Translations under genes and position numbers: made by a program | Part shown: in pieces, positions 16,853-22,688 of the stretch | Numbering within the stretch: position 1 is the first letter of the stretch | Layout of the letters: each line of letters starts with the position of its first letter | Notes under the pieces: generated by a model | What the model was told of the DNA's origin: nothing | Seen by the model: only the letters and a program-made list of their open reading frames with translations | Database searches by the model: none | IMG/VR virus record: IMGVR_UViG_3300025411_000082 | Span: 1 to 24,454 of that record | Strand: one strand, 5' to 3' | Origin: a virus | DNA: 24,454 bases

Positions 16853-16881
16853 TTGCCTTTCTTTTTTAAATTTCCTATTAT
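16853..16881 (+). promoter_or_regulatory. Sigma70-like promoter
   Basis: TTGCCT, 17 nt, TATTAT, ending 8 nt before the ATG at 16890; it directly follows the terminator. A second TATTAT is at 16879-16884. Confidence 0.45.
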
Positions 16882-16889
16882 TATCACTA

Positions 16890-17189
16890 ATGAATGCTGC
16901 AGAAATTAACGCTAGATTTAAGAAAAGTATCTCAAACGATCCTTCCGTTCTTACTTGTATTGTAACAGGAAAGACGAGACCTACTAACAGTGCATATTTG
17001 GAAGAGAAATCAAAGAAACTCGGTTCAAAAGAAGAGTTTATTAACCATTATATATGTCGTGAGGCATTAACAATGCTTAAACAAGGGAGAACAGTGTATG
17101 ATGTTCGATCTGCACTCGGTGTCTCTACAGCTATCCTACCTCCGGATGAGAAAAAACTTCTCCGTGCCTTAAAAATAAACGGAAAATAA
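16890..17189 (+). CDS. TCIVTG-domain protein (short paralogue)
   Basis: A 99-residue protein made almost entirely of the domain seen in the 208-residue protein at 15572-16198: LTCIVTGKTR, a Lys-rich KSKKLGS, EEFINHYICREALTMLKQGR and VRSALGV. Aligned positions share TCIVTG, KK-G, F-x-(E/N)HY, EA-x-x-(L)L and a final V-x-x-x-L. It lacks both the basic tail and the Cys cluster of the longer protein. Function is unknown. The two copies flank the DUF6899 gene and the 64-residue gene on opposite strands. The promoter is 8 nt from the ATG and there is no Shine-Dalgarno. Confidence 0.65.
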   Translation: MNAAEINARFKKSISNDPSVLTCIVTGKTRPTNSAYLEEKSKKLGSKEEFINHYICREALTMLKQGRTVYDVRSALGVSTAILPPDEKKLLRALKINGK

Positions 17190-17192
17190 GCT

Positions 17193-17220
17193 TTTAATTC
17201 CTTTTGAATTCCCATATACT
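17193..17220 (+). promoter_or_regulatory. Sigma70-like promoter
   Basis: TTTAAT, 16 nt, TATACT, ending 6 nt before the ATG at 17227. AATTCCTTTT and CCCATAT in it recur in the promoter at 22833-22861. Confidence 0.45.
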
Positions 17221-17226
17221 AATAGT

Positions 17227-18135
17227 ATGAAAATTAACCTACAGAGTACGTCGTTTACAGCAGTCAAAGATGTTCAGATTCCTGACATTTACAATCGTCG
17301 CGTCAAGTCGGGTATTCCCGAGGTTGACGAAATGTTCGGAGGTGGAATGCTTCCGGGTTCAGTTACTACAATCTCATCAAAGGCAGGTGTTGGTAAGTCG
17401 ACGATGGTTCTTCAGATTCTTAACGGTATAACAAAGAACGGTCATAGGGTTGGATTTGTATCGGCGGAGGAGTCTATTCATCAGGTTGCCTTTGCCTGTA
17501 AGCGTCTTGGTATTGAAGATGTTGGTATTTGTAACGAGTCTAATGCTAAGAAGATTATCGGGTTTATGAACGACGTTGACGTTATCGTCATTGATTCGTT
17601 CCATGCTGTCGATAAGAGCAATATGGAAGAGAAGGAGTTCATTGAGACTCTTATTAACCGTGCTAAGGAGACAGAGTGTGTTGTTCTTATTATCTGTCAT
17701 CTTACTAAGGGTGGTGTTATTAAGGGTACAAACCTGTTGACGTACGCTGTTGATGTCAATGTTTTTGTTGAACTCTCAGAGGAAGAGCCTGGTCATCGTC
17801 GGATTTACTTCGCTAAGAATCGCTTCGGTCCTGGTATTGACTATACCTGTGCGTTTACTAGTCGTGGTTATGACTTTACTCCGGTTAAGATAACCGAGGG
17901 TGCTGGTAAGACTACTAAGTCTGATAAGAAGGAAGAAGCTCGTAAGCAAATTCTTAGTATGAACGGTAAGTTCTCAGTCTCTGACGTTTGTACAGCTCTT
18001 AAGGTTGATGCCTCCAGGGCTGGATGGCTTCTTCGGGAGCTTACGACTGAGGGCAAGCTTACTAAGAATGATCTCCGTGGCAATAAGTGCCGGTGGAGGG
18101 TAAATAAAGTCGAAGCAATCATAACCAAACACTAA
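17227..18135 (+). CDS. RadA-like RecA-fold ATPase with winged-helix C-terminus
   Basis: A 302-residue protein. The order of motifs is that of RadA/Sms: Walker A in SKAGVGKST (51-59, with Ser where the first Gly is usual), GFVSAEES (76-83, RadA YVSGEES), Walker B VDVIVIDS (ends 124), a HLTKGG-IKG...YAVDV segment (158-177) and the signature KNRFG (197-201). RadA normally has an N-terminal zinc finger and a C-terminal Lon-like domain, about 450 residues in all. Here both are missing and residues ~230-295 look like a winged helix (FSVSDVCTAL...AGWLLRELTTEGKL). RadA drives branch migration on recombination intermediates; this phage form may do so in recombination or replication. A DnaB-like helicase or KaiC-like protein is less likely because of KNRFG. 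Confidence 0.8.
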   Translation: MKINLQSTSFTAVKDVQIPDIYNRRVKSGIPEVDEMFGGGMLPGSVTTISSKAGVGKSTMVLQILNGITKNGHRVGFVSAEESIHQVAFACKRLGIEDVGICNESNAKKIIGFMNDVDVIVIDSFHAVDKSNMEEKEFIETLINRAKETECVVLIICHLTKGGVIKGTNLLTYAVDVNVFVELSEEEPGHRRIYFAKNRFGPGIDYTCAFTSRGYDFTPVKITEGAGKTTKSDKKEEARKQILSMNGKFSVSDVCTALKVDASRAGWLLRELTTEGKLTKNDLRGNKCRWRVNKVEAIITKH

Positions 18136-18136
18136 T

Positions 18137-18262
18137 ATGGCAGGCAAAGGATCAAAATCACGCGTAAGCGACACAAAAAAATACAAGGAAAACTTTCCTA
18201 AGGCATCAGGCAAGGTTGAAGGCTTTGTAAAGATCAAGGGAAAGCTTGTAAAGAAATACTAA
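18137..18262 (+). CDS. 41-residue basic miniprotein
   Basis: A short frame MAGKGSKSRVSDTKKY... ending KGKLVKKY, with about 30% Lys/Arg. It starts one base after the stop of the RadA-like gene (TAA T ATG) and its TAA overlaps the next start (TAATG), so it is tightly coupled on both sides, strong support that it is coding. Composition suggests nucleic-acid binding. No family is recognised. Confidence 0.65.
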   Translation: MAGKGSKSRVSDTKKYKENFPKASGKVEGFVKIKGKLVKKY

Positions 18263-18900
18263 TGACACCAGAAAAATTCCAAGCACGCAATCATGCTTTA
18301 CGGTGTGATTTTGCTGACCTTGAGACCTATAAAAAGTCTTTTAGTCGTAAGTTTTGGAACTTTATGGACGATAAGTTTAGTATTCGTAGTGTATGGGATG
18401 TACTTCCATTCCGTTGGAAGCTACGATACTACGATAAGATTCGTCCAATCTTTGCTCCAGAAAATAATCGTATTCGTAAGGCAATTCCACGTACCTGGAC
18501 AGACACATCTCACCTTATTGAGATTATAAATTTTGAGTTTATTAAGAGTTTTTATGAAACAGAATACCTTCATGGTCACACTGATTGGGAGGGTACAGGT
18601 GAGCACGCTGTAGCGTTCGCTAAATGGCTTGAATCTGCTTACAATTATATTACTATTGAACGACCACAGCTAGAAAAAGATATGGATAATGCCTATCCAC
18701 CTCATCAACCACTCAAGGAAATGTTTGTACCGTGTGAGACAGATGATAAGGGTAAGGTTAAGATGTTTAAGATGACACCACGAGAAGAGTCATACGAAGA
18801 ACTCTATGGAGAGGTTAATCGTCTTGAGCAACTTATTCAAGATAAAGATAGTGATATTCTAACACAACTTGTTAAATATCGTTACTTCTTTTGGTCATAA
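18262..18900 (+). CDS. 212-residue hypothetical phage protein
   Basis: A soluble, mostly helical protein, rich in Trp, Tyr and Phe (FSRKFWNFMDD, FRWKLRYYDKI, RTWTDTSHLIEIINFEFIKSF) with a Lys/Glu-rich C-terminal third. It overlaps the upstream miniprotein by one base (TAATG). The central W-x-D-x-S-H-L-I-E-I-I-x-F-E segment resembles a pattern I associate with hypothetical proteins of large phages, but no function is known. It is followed by tRNA-Tyr within 9 nt. Confidence 0.6.
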   Translation: MTPEKFQARNHALRCDFADLETYKKSFSRKFWNFMDDKFSIRSVWDVLPFRWKLRYYDKIRPIFAPENNRIRKAIPRTWTDTSHLIEIINFEFIKSFYETEYLHGHTDWEGTGEHAVAFAKWLESAYNYITIERPQLEKDMDNAYPPHQPLKEMFVPCETDDKGKVKMFKMTPREESYEELYGEVNRLEQLIQDKDSDILTQLVKYRYFFWS

Positions 18901-18908
18901 AATTTAAT

Positions 18909-18992
18909 GGGTAGATACCGAAGCTGGACAAACGGGGAAGACTGTAAATCTTCTGGCTATTGCCTTCAGTGGTTCGAATCCACTTCTGCCCA
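18909..18992 (+). tRNA. tRNA-Tyr (GTA)
   Basis: Acceptor GGGTAGA/TCTGCCC, anticodon stem GAAGA/TCTTC with loop CTGTAAA (anticodon GTA), long class-II variable arm with GGC-TATT-GCC, T arm GTGGTTCGAATCCAC, discriminator A. CCA is not encoded. Class-II shape and anticodon agree on Tyr. Confidence 0.9.
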
Positions 18993-18994
18993 GA

Positions 18995-19001
18995 CTAAAT
19001 A
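18995..19001 (+). promoter_or_regulatory. ATAAATA-like element (CTAAATA)
   Basis: Reads CTAAATA just after tRNA-Tyr, 9 nt before the ATG at 19011. Confidence 0.35.
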
Positions 19002-19010
19002 ATATATGCT

Positions 19011-19250
19011 ATGACTCTTATGGATCACAATCCACCACATAATACAGCACCTATAATAGATCGCAATACCATTAAATGGAGTGGGTATTTTTCAACGTCA
19101 GAGCAGGCAGATGAGCATTTAAAAGAACAGACTAAGCATCATGCAGAAAACGAAAATAAATTGGTCGTAAGTGCTAAGAAAGAGTTTGTAAACAGACATT
19201 TTAAAGGATATTTTCTTTATCGCTTTGTTGTAATATTAACAAATAAATGA
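19011..19250 (+). CDS. 79-residue hypothetical protein
   Basis: A small protein, His/Asn/Lys-rich, with a central SGYFSTSEQADEHLKEQTKHH and a hydrophobic/aromatic end (GYFLYRFVVILTNK). A second ATG at residue 4 is an alternative start. The CTAAATA element 9 nt upstream favours the first. Its TGA overlaps the next ATG (ATGA). No family is recognised. Confidence 0.55.
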   Translation: MTLMDHNPPHNTAPIIDRNTIKWSGYFSTSEQADEHLKEQTKHHAENENKLVVSAKKEFVNRHFKGYFLYRFVVILTNK

Positions 19251-19459
19251 ACTTTAAAAAGATATTTGAATCATTATTAACCGAACACATGCACTCTAAA
19301 CAGAAGGCAGGCTATGTGGCTCATCCTGTTGATGGTCATCGCTGTGATGTATGTACGATGTGGAGACCTCCAAATAAGTGTTCTGCCGTATTCGGTGTTA
19401 TTAAACCTGATGGTTGGTGTAAGTGGTGGAAGAGAACACATAGAAAGGATAGAAAATAA
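19247..19459 (+). CDS. HiPIP-like iron-sulphur miniprotein
   Basis: A 70-residue protein with four cysteines as C33-x2-C36-x8-C45-x12-C58. The last falls in V-x-x-I-x-P-D-G-W-C-x-x-W, very like the end of the high-potential iron-sulphur protein signature (C-x2-C, then C, then GWC-x-x-W/Y). HiPIPs bind a 4Fe-4S cluster for electron transfer; classical ones have longer spacing between the second and third Cys and are exported, while this one has no signal peptide. Zinc binding is an alternative. It overlaps the previous gene (ATGA) and the following one (TAATG), so all three are coupled. Confidence 0.6.
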   Translation: MNFKKIFESLLTEHMHSKQKAGYVAHPVDGHRCDVCTMWRPPNKCSAVFGVIKPDGWCKWWKRTHRKDRK

Positions 19460-20094
19460 TGAAGGTATACCTCGACATGGATGGGTTACTTGCTAACCTT
19501 TTTGATACAGTTTCCATGGGAATGATTGGTAAGCATTATAAAGCACTAACGGAACCTGAAAAAGAACATACACGTCAAATTTGGACAGATAGAGAAGGTA
19601 AAGCTAAAGAGTTCTTTCAAAAACAGGGTGGAGTTAAGAAGTTTTTTGCCGATCTTCCTACTTTTGGCCCTCTAACTGACGCTATTATTAACACAGTTGT
19701 GAAAGAGGTAGGAGGTTATAGTATTTGCTCCTGTCCTGCTGGTATTGATGAACAGGCTTCAGAAGCTGGAAAGAGAATTTGGATTCATAAGCACCTTAAC
19801 CCACTTCCTGATGAAATGTCCTTTGTTAGAGATAAAACTATTAACGCAATTAATAAAGAAACAGGTAAGCCCAATGTTCTTATTGATGATTTTCCAAAAT
19901 ATATTAAAGAATGGAAAGCAGCTGGTGGTATTCCAATAGAAATGCGTACAGATAGCTTGAATAGTCCAGAAGAAGTAAGAGCATTTCTCACTAAGAAACT
20001 TAATGCAGCTAAAGAACAAATTGATGGTGTACAACCTGAACCTAAAATACCAACGTTTGAGCAATACGTAAGAAAAGTGTTGCATTCTCTCTAA
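19459..20094 (+). CDS. HAD-family 5'-nucleotidase-like phosphatase
   Basis: A 211-residue protein of the HAD superfamily. Motif I is YLDMDGLLANLF (residues 4-15; nucleophile D6, acid/base D8). Motif II/III is likely in GYSICSCPAG (S) and the lysine of KRIWIHKHL, and motif IV is VLIDDFPKYIKEW (D-D about 139-140). This pattern and length match 5'(3')-deoxyribonucleotidase-like proteins (NT5C type), frequent in large phages, where they may adjust nucleotide pools during degradation of host DNA. The C-terminal ~30 residues, with TFEQYVRKVLHSL, are an extra tail. Start overlaps the upstream stop. Substrate cannot be read. Confidence 0.75.
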   Translation: MKVYLDMDGLLANLFDTVSMGMIGKHYKALTEPEKEHTRQIWTDREGKAKEFFQKQGGVKKFFADLPTFGPLTDAIINTVVKEVGGYSICSCPAGIDEQASEAGKRIWIHKHLNPLPDEMSFVRDKTINAINKETGKPNVLIDDFPKYIKEWKAAGGIPIEMRTDSLNSPEEVRAFLTKKLNAAKEQIDGVQPEPKIPTFEQYVRKVLHSL

Positions 20095-20114
20095 ATGCAT
20101 CCATAATTATTTGT

Positions 20115-20735
20115 ATGGGTATGTTTGATATAATTTTTATAAAGAAAGCACTTCCTCTTAATAAAGAGCTTAAAGCTCTAAAAGATATTAAGTGGGAAGA
20201 ATGTGACTTTCAGACTAAAGATCTTGAAAATTCTCTCTCTATCTACGAAGTTACTAAGACCGGTAAACTTCGCTACCAAAAAGTAGAGAGGGAGTGGGTA
20301 GATGATGAAGGGGCTTTTTTTAAGGGGTATATGAAAGAGGTATCTTCTAAGTGGGTTGATACCAAGCATACAGGTACAGTAAGATTTTATCATAATTTTT
20401 CTACTAATAAATCAAACGTTAATATTTTTTCAGATGTAATTGAAGATGATACCGATCTTGATGGATATGATTGGTGGGTGGAGTTTGAAGCTGAATTCGT
20501 AAAAGGTAAGCTTACTGAAATTACTCTTACTGAAGCAAAGAAAGAACCTGCTAAGATTCGTATTATTCAAAATATTGAATGGGCTAAGGATCTTAAGAAA
20601 AAGGAATCAACTCTTCATCGTCGTATTATAAAATTTTTACGTAAGTCAAAGATTTACCGCAAATTGATTAGTAGTTTATTAAAGCTTAATTCAATTATCT
20701 CTAGTAAGATTAGTTGGGTTCTTTATAGACTCTAA
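20115..20735 (+). CDS. MGMFD-type hypothetical phage protein
   Basis: A 206-residue protein beginning MGMFDIIF-KKALPL, a start typical of a common but uncharacterised phage family. It is beta-rich with a W-V-D-D-E / F-K-G-Y pattern and a Trp-rich acidic DGYDWWVEFEAEF segment (about 117-129). The last ~45 residues are highly basic and amphipathic (RRIIKFLRKSKIYRKLISSLL). The basic tail could bind membrane or nucleic acid; function is unknown. It is the last gene before the RNA island. Confidence 0.6.
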   Translation: MGMFDIIFIKKALPLNKELKALKDIKWEECDFQTKDLENSLSIYEVTKTGKLRYQKVEREWVDDEGAFFKGYMKEVSSKWVDTKHTGTVRFYHNFSTNKSNVNIFSDVIEDDTDLDGYDWWVEFEAEFVKGKLTEITLTEAKKEPAKIRIIQNIEWAKDLKKKESTLHRRIIKFLRKSKIYRKLISSLLKLNSIISSKISWVLYRL

Positions 20736-20744
20736 TTGTTCTTT

Positions 20745-20752
20745 GATAAATA
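20745..20752 (+). promoter_or_regulatory. ATAAATA late-promoter-like element of tmRNA
   Basis: Reads GATAAATA, with 5 nt between its end and the first G of the tmRNA. That is the spacing at which T4-type late promoters start transcription, so the mature 5' end could be the primary start. Confidence 0.65.
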
Positions 20753-20757
20753 ATTTT

Positions 20758-21208
20758 GGGGGCGTACTGGTTTCGACTTATACTCGAAGTTTGTATGGCA
20801 CGTAGTGGTTAATCAGTTGGCCACTTTAAAAAGCTGATTAAAAACATAAATGCAGAAGATAACTCTGACGCTATCCTTGCGGAAGCATTGTATTGTCTCG
20901 AGAACGCTGACGAAATCCTCGCCAGCTTTGAAGAGCCAGCACTCCTAGCTGCCTAAGGAACCAAAAGATAATCCTATTAAAGCTTTTGGAAATAAAAATA
21001 GGTTTAGAAGGTCTTGTGATTCTTAGAAAATTGAGTGCAAGCGGTGGTATGTGGTCGTTAATCACACATACAGGTAGGACTCTAAACATGGATAGGTCGC
21101 TAGTGCCTGGTTACCTTTAGTCAACCAAAGTACGAAAGCTAGCTAAGCGTGTAGAAGTATAAATAGAAAAGTATAAACACAGGGGTTCGACTCCCCTCGC
21201 CTCCACCA
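20758..21208 (+). ncRNA. ssrA: tmRNA (transfer-messenger RNA)
   Basis: The 5' end GGGGGCGTACTGGTTTCGAC and the 3' end GGGGTTCGACTCCCCTCGCC-TCCACCA are diagnostic. GGGGGCG pairs with CGCCTCC to give the acceptor stem, and CCA is encoded. An H-type pseudoknot upstream of the tag is explicit: AGTGG (20804-20808)/CCACT (20821-20825) interlocked with TTAATCAG (20809-20816)/CTGATTAA (20834-20841). The tag frame begins at GCA (20852) and ends at TAA (20954-20956). At 451 nt it is longer than typical bacterial tmRNAs (about 350-400 nt), partly because of the long tag. It would rescue stalled ribosomes and mark products for proteolysis during infection. It needs SmpB, which is not in this window. Confidence 0.93.
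20852..20956 (+). CDS. tmRNA-encoded 34-residue proteolysis tag
   Basis: From the resume codon GCA the frame reads AEDNSDAILA..., and ends ...FEEPALLAA before TAA. Start (A-x-D-N) and end (L-x-A-A) follow normal tags recognised by ClpXP/ClpAP. Most tags are 8-20 residues. This one has nine acidic and no basic residues, and one Cys. Confidence 0.75.
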   Translation, partial: AEDNSDAILAEALYCLENADEILASFEEPALLAA

Positions 21209-21219
21209 TTTTATTTTAC

Positions 21220-21293
21220 GGGGAATTAGCTCAGTTGGTAGTAGCGATAGCTTTGCAAGCTATAGGTCAGCGGTTCGATCCCGCTATTCTCCA
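21220..21293 (+). tRNA. tRNA-Ala (TGC)
   Basis: Acceptor GGGGAAT/ATTCTCC, anticodon stem ATAGC/GCTAT with loop TTTGCAA (anticodon TGC), T arm AGCGG-TTCGATC-CCGCT, discriminator A. The D stem has one mismatch (GCTC/TAGC). CCA is not encoded. It lies 11 nt after the tmRNA and may be cut from the same transcript. Confidence 0.9.
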
Positions 21294-21302
21294 CAATTTT
21301 TA

Positions 21303-21309
21303 TTAAATA
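21303..21309 (+). promoter_or_regulatory. ATAAATA-like element (TTAAATA)
   Basis: Reads TTAAATA, 5 nt before the ATG at 21315. Confidence 0.4.
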
Positions 21310-21314
21310 TATAC

Positions 21315-21677
21315 ATGGCTTCTACACGTTTAAGCGCAGCTCGCGATATAGCACATGGTAAATTTCCAGCAACAGGAGTGAAACGATCTCCTAAATGGGC
21401 TGCTGTACGCAAGGAACATCTTAAGAATAATCCAAAATGTGCAATTTGTGAAGGTACAGAAAAACTTAATGTACATCATATTAAACCATTTCATTTACAT
21501 CCGGAATTAGAACTCGATCCAAGTAACTTTATTACTCTTTGTGAAAGTGCAAGTTATGGTATTATCTGTCATATTCTTGTTGGTCATTTAGGTGATTATA
21601 AAAACATAAATCCAAATTCTGTAGAAGATGCTAAAATTTGGAACGCTAAATTAAAAGAAGATCATTTTCAGAAATAG
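21315..21677 (+). CDS. HNH nuclease-like protein
   Basis: A 120-residue protein. It has KWAAVRKEHLKNNPKCAICE (about 27-46), the zinc-type first Cys pair C-x2-C, then NVHHIKPFHLHPELELDPSN (H-H at 54-55, downstream N at 73), L-C at ~77, and a second CHILVGHLGD box (about 87-96). This is the HNH fold order (C-x2-C ... HH ... N ... C-x-x-x-x-x-H), with a final GHLG segment seen in phage HNH proteins. It may be a free-standing homing-type nuclease sitting among tRNA genes, a common place for them, or a packaging-associated HNH. There is no intron boundary around it. Confidence 0.75.
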   Translation: MASTRLSAARDIAHGKFPATGVKRSPKWAAVRKEHLKNNPKCAICEGTEKLNVHHIKPFHLHPELELDPSNFITLCESASYGIICHILVGHLGDYKNINPNSVEDAKIWNAKLKEDHFQK

Positions 21678-21708
21678 CTTGCAGGAACCAATACTTGGTA
21701 TTAATATA

Positions 21709-21716
21709 GATAAATA
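21709..21716 (+). promoter_or_regulatory. ATAAATA late-promoter-like element of tRNA cluster
   Basis: Reads GATAAATA, 7 nt before the 5' end of tRNA-Thr. Confidence 0.55.
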
Positions 21717-21723
21717 AATTAAC

Positions 21724-21797
21724 GCCCGGTTAGTTCAATGGTAAAACGAGGGTTTTGTAAACCTTAGTCGTGAGTTCGATTCTCACACTGGGCTCCA
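21724..21797 (+). tRNA. tRNA-Thr (TGT)
   Basis: Acceptor GCCCGGT/ACTGGGC, anticodon stem AGGGT/ACCTT with loop TTTGTAA (anticodon TGT), T arm GTGAG-TTCGATT-CTCAC, discriminator T and encoded CCA. Confidence 0.9.
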
Positions 21798-21817
21798 TAC
21801 TTGATCTTTTACATTTT

Positions 21818-21892
21818 ACGTCGGTGGTACATTGGCTGTGCAGCAGTCTCCAAAACTGCCTTAGGTAGGTTCGATTCCTACCCGGCGTGCCA
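21818..21892 (+). tRNA. tRNA-Trp (CCA)
   Basis: Acceptor ACGTCGG/CCGGCGT, anticodon stem GCAGT/ACTGC with loop CTCCAAA (anticodon CCA), T arm GTAGG-TTCGATT-CCTAC, discriminator G as usual for Trp, CCA encoded. Confidence 0.9.
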
Positions 21893-21898
21893 TAAATA
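21891..21898 (+). promoter_or_regulatory. ATAAATA late-promoter-like element of large RNA
   Basis: Reads CATAAATA and overlaps the CA of the tRNA-Trp CCA end. By the spacing seen at the tmRNA it would start transcription near 21904, at the 5' edge of the structured region. Confidence 0.5.
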
Positions 21899-22041
21899 GA
21901 ATTATAGTAATCGGCAAAACCCTCTCTACAACTGTTCGAAGAGTTGTATGCATGGAACCGGTTCTTCGTAAGTTCATACAAAACTAGAACATAATCAAGG
22001 ACGCTTGAGGTTTTTAGGACAAAGGAACTTACATTAATTTC

Positions 22042-22113
22042 CGCAGAGTAGAGAACTGGTATCTCGTCACGCTCATAACGTGAAGGCAGTGGGTTCGATT
22101 CCCACCTCTGCCA
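22042..22113 (+). tRNA. tRNA-Met (CAT), initiator-like
   Basis: Acceptor strands CGCAGAG and CTCTGCC leave a C1-C72 mismatch while positions 2-7 pair. The D stem GAGA/TCTC has A11-U24, anticodon stem TCACG/CGTGA with loop CTCATAA (anticodon CAT), T arm GTGGG-TTCGATT-CCCAC, discriminator A, no encoded CCA. An unpaired 1-72 and A11-U24 are initiator marks; only one of the three G-C pairs next to the anticodon loop is kept (G31-C39). Elongator or Ile (lysidine) use is possible. It lies within the large structured RNA region. Confidence 0.85.
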
Positions 22114-22639
22114 ATTTTTTAGTTGCCACTTCCTTATTCAGGCATTATATTAAAAGAATAAGAATTGATCTTTGATAGTACATTTTGAAATTTGACTAGG
22201 CGCAAGTCTTAAAAGCTAAAAGACTCCCGCGATAGGTGATAGCGAAGCATTCGGCCGAGTGAACGTGTAGCCTATAAGATAAATCTCCGTGAAAGCGAAT
22301 GAGGTTTTCTAGTCATACAAATTAAGTTCCCACGTTGTAGGTATAATCCGTGGGAGAGATACGTTGAGTTGTCTGTTGGTATGTTAGTAGACGTATTTTC
22401 ATAGGAGGAGCCAAAAACTTACATACAGCTACGATCCCTTGCTTTAATAAACACAGACTGGTCGACGAGCTGGCTCCATGCCGGCACTCGATGAGGAGAG
22501 AACAAAATCCGGAACAAAAGCTTTTCAAACACCACAAATTTTCATATAATGCTACCATGATGTCGGTCTCAAGTCCGAGCGATAGGAGATGGCCTCTCCT
22601 ACGAAACGCAGAGAGAATGAAAACATAGACTGCAGTCTG

Positions 22640-22674
22640 CCCCTATTACCCTGATCAGGTAGTAGGGGTTTTCT
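22640..22674 (+). terminator. Intrinsic terminator of large RNA
   Basis: An 11-bp stem (CCCCTATTACC / GGTAGTAGGGG, one wobble) with a 7-nt loop followed by TTTTCT. It marks the 3' end of the structured RNA transcript. Confidence 0.85.
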
Positions 22675-22688
22675 GTGTTCTAGAATGA

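Larger units (their letters stand above)
21904..22674 (+). ncRNA. Large structured RNA, GOLLD/ROOL-like candidate
   Basis: About 770 nt with no credible reading frame, an ATAAATA element at its left edge and an intrinsic terminator at its right. Many helices can be drawn by eye. 21927-21933/21942-21948. A nested arm 21968-21975/22025-22032, 21984-21990/22010-22017 and 21995-21999/22004-22008. 22133-22139/22156-22162. A four-way junction closed by 22194-22199/22309-22314 holding 22205-22210/22220-22225, 22232-22236/22271-22275 and 22281-22287/22301-22307. 22328-22334/22349-22355; 22359-22364/22391-22396; 22469-22474/22480-22485; 22583-22589/22595-22601. 22454-22460 can pair with 22633-22639. 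A tRNA-Met lies inside. Size, tRNA setting and phage origin match GOLLD or ROOL RNA, but I cannot confirm the class by sequence. Confidence 0.6.

Noticed and set aside
20871-21089. 72-residue minus-strand open frame
   Set aside because: It lies antisense to the tmRNA body.
21315-21677. HNH gene as part of a group I or II intron
   Set aside because: The flanking tRNA-Ala and tRNA-Thr are intact and no split gene or intron core was seen.
21730-21981. 83-residue minus-strand open frame
   Set aside because: It runs antisense through tRNA-Thr and tRNA-Trp; it is a chance frame over RNA genes.
22517-22526. AAAAGCTTTT palindrome as an operator
   Set aside because: It lies within the transcribed structured RNA, is AT-rich and short, and has no promoter next to it.
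22322-22558. 78-residue minus-strand open frame
   Set aside because: It is antisense to the large structured RNA, Cys-rich and of odd composition, with no start signal.
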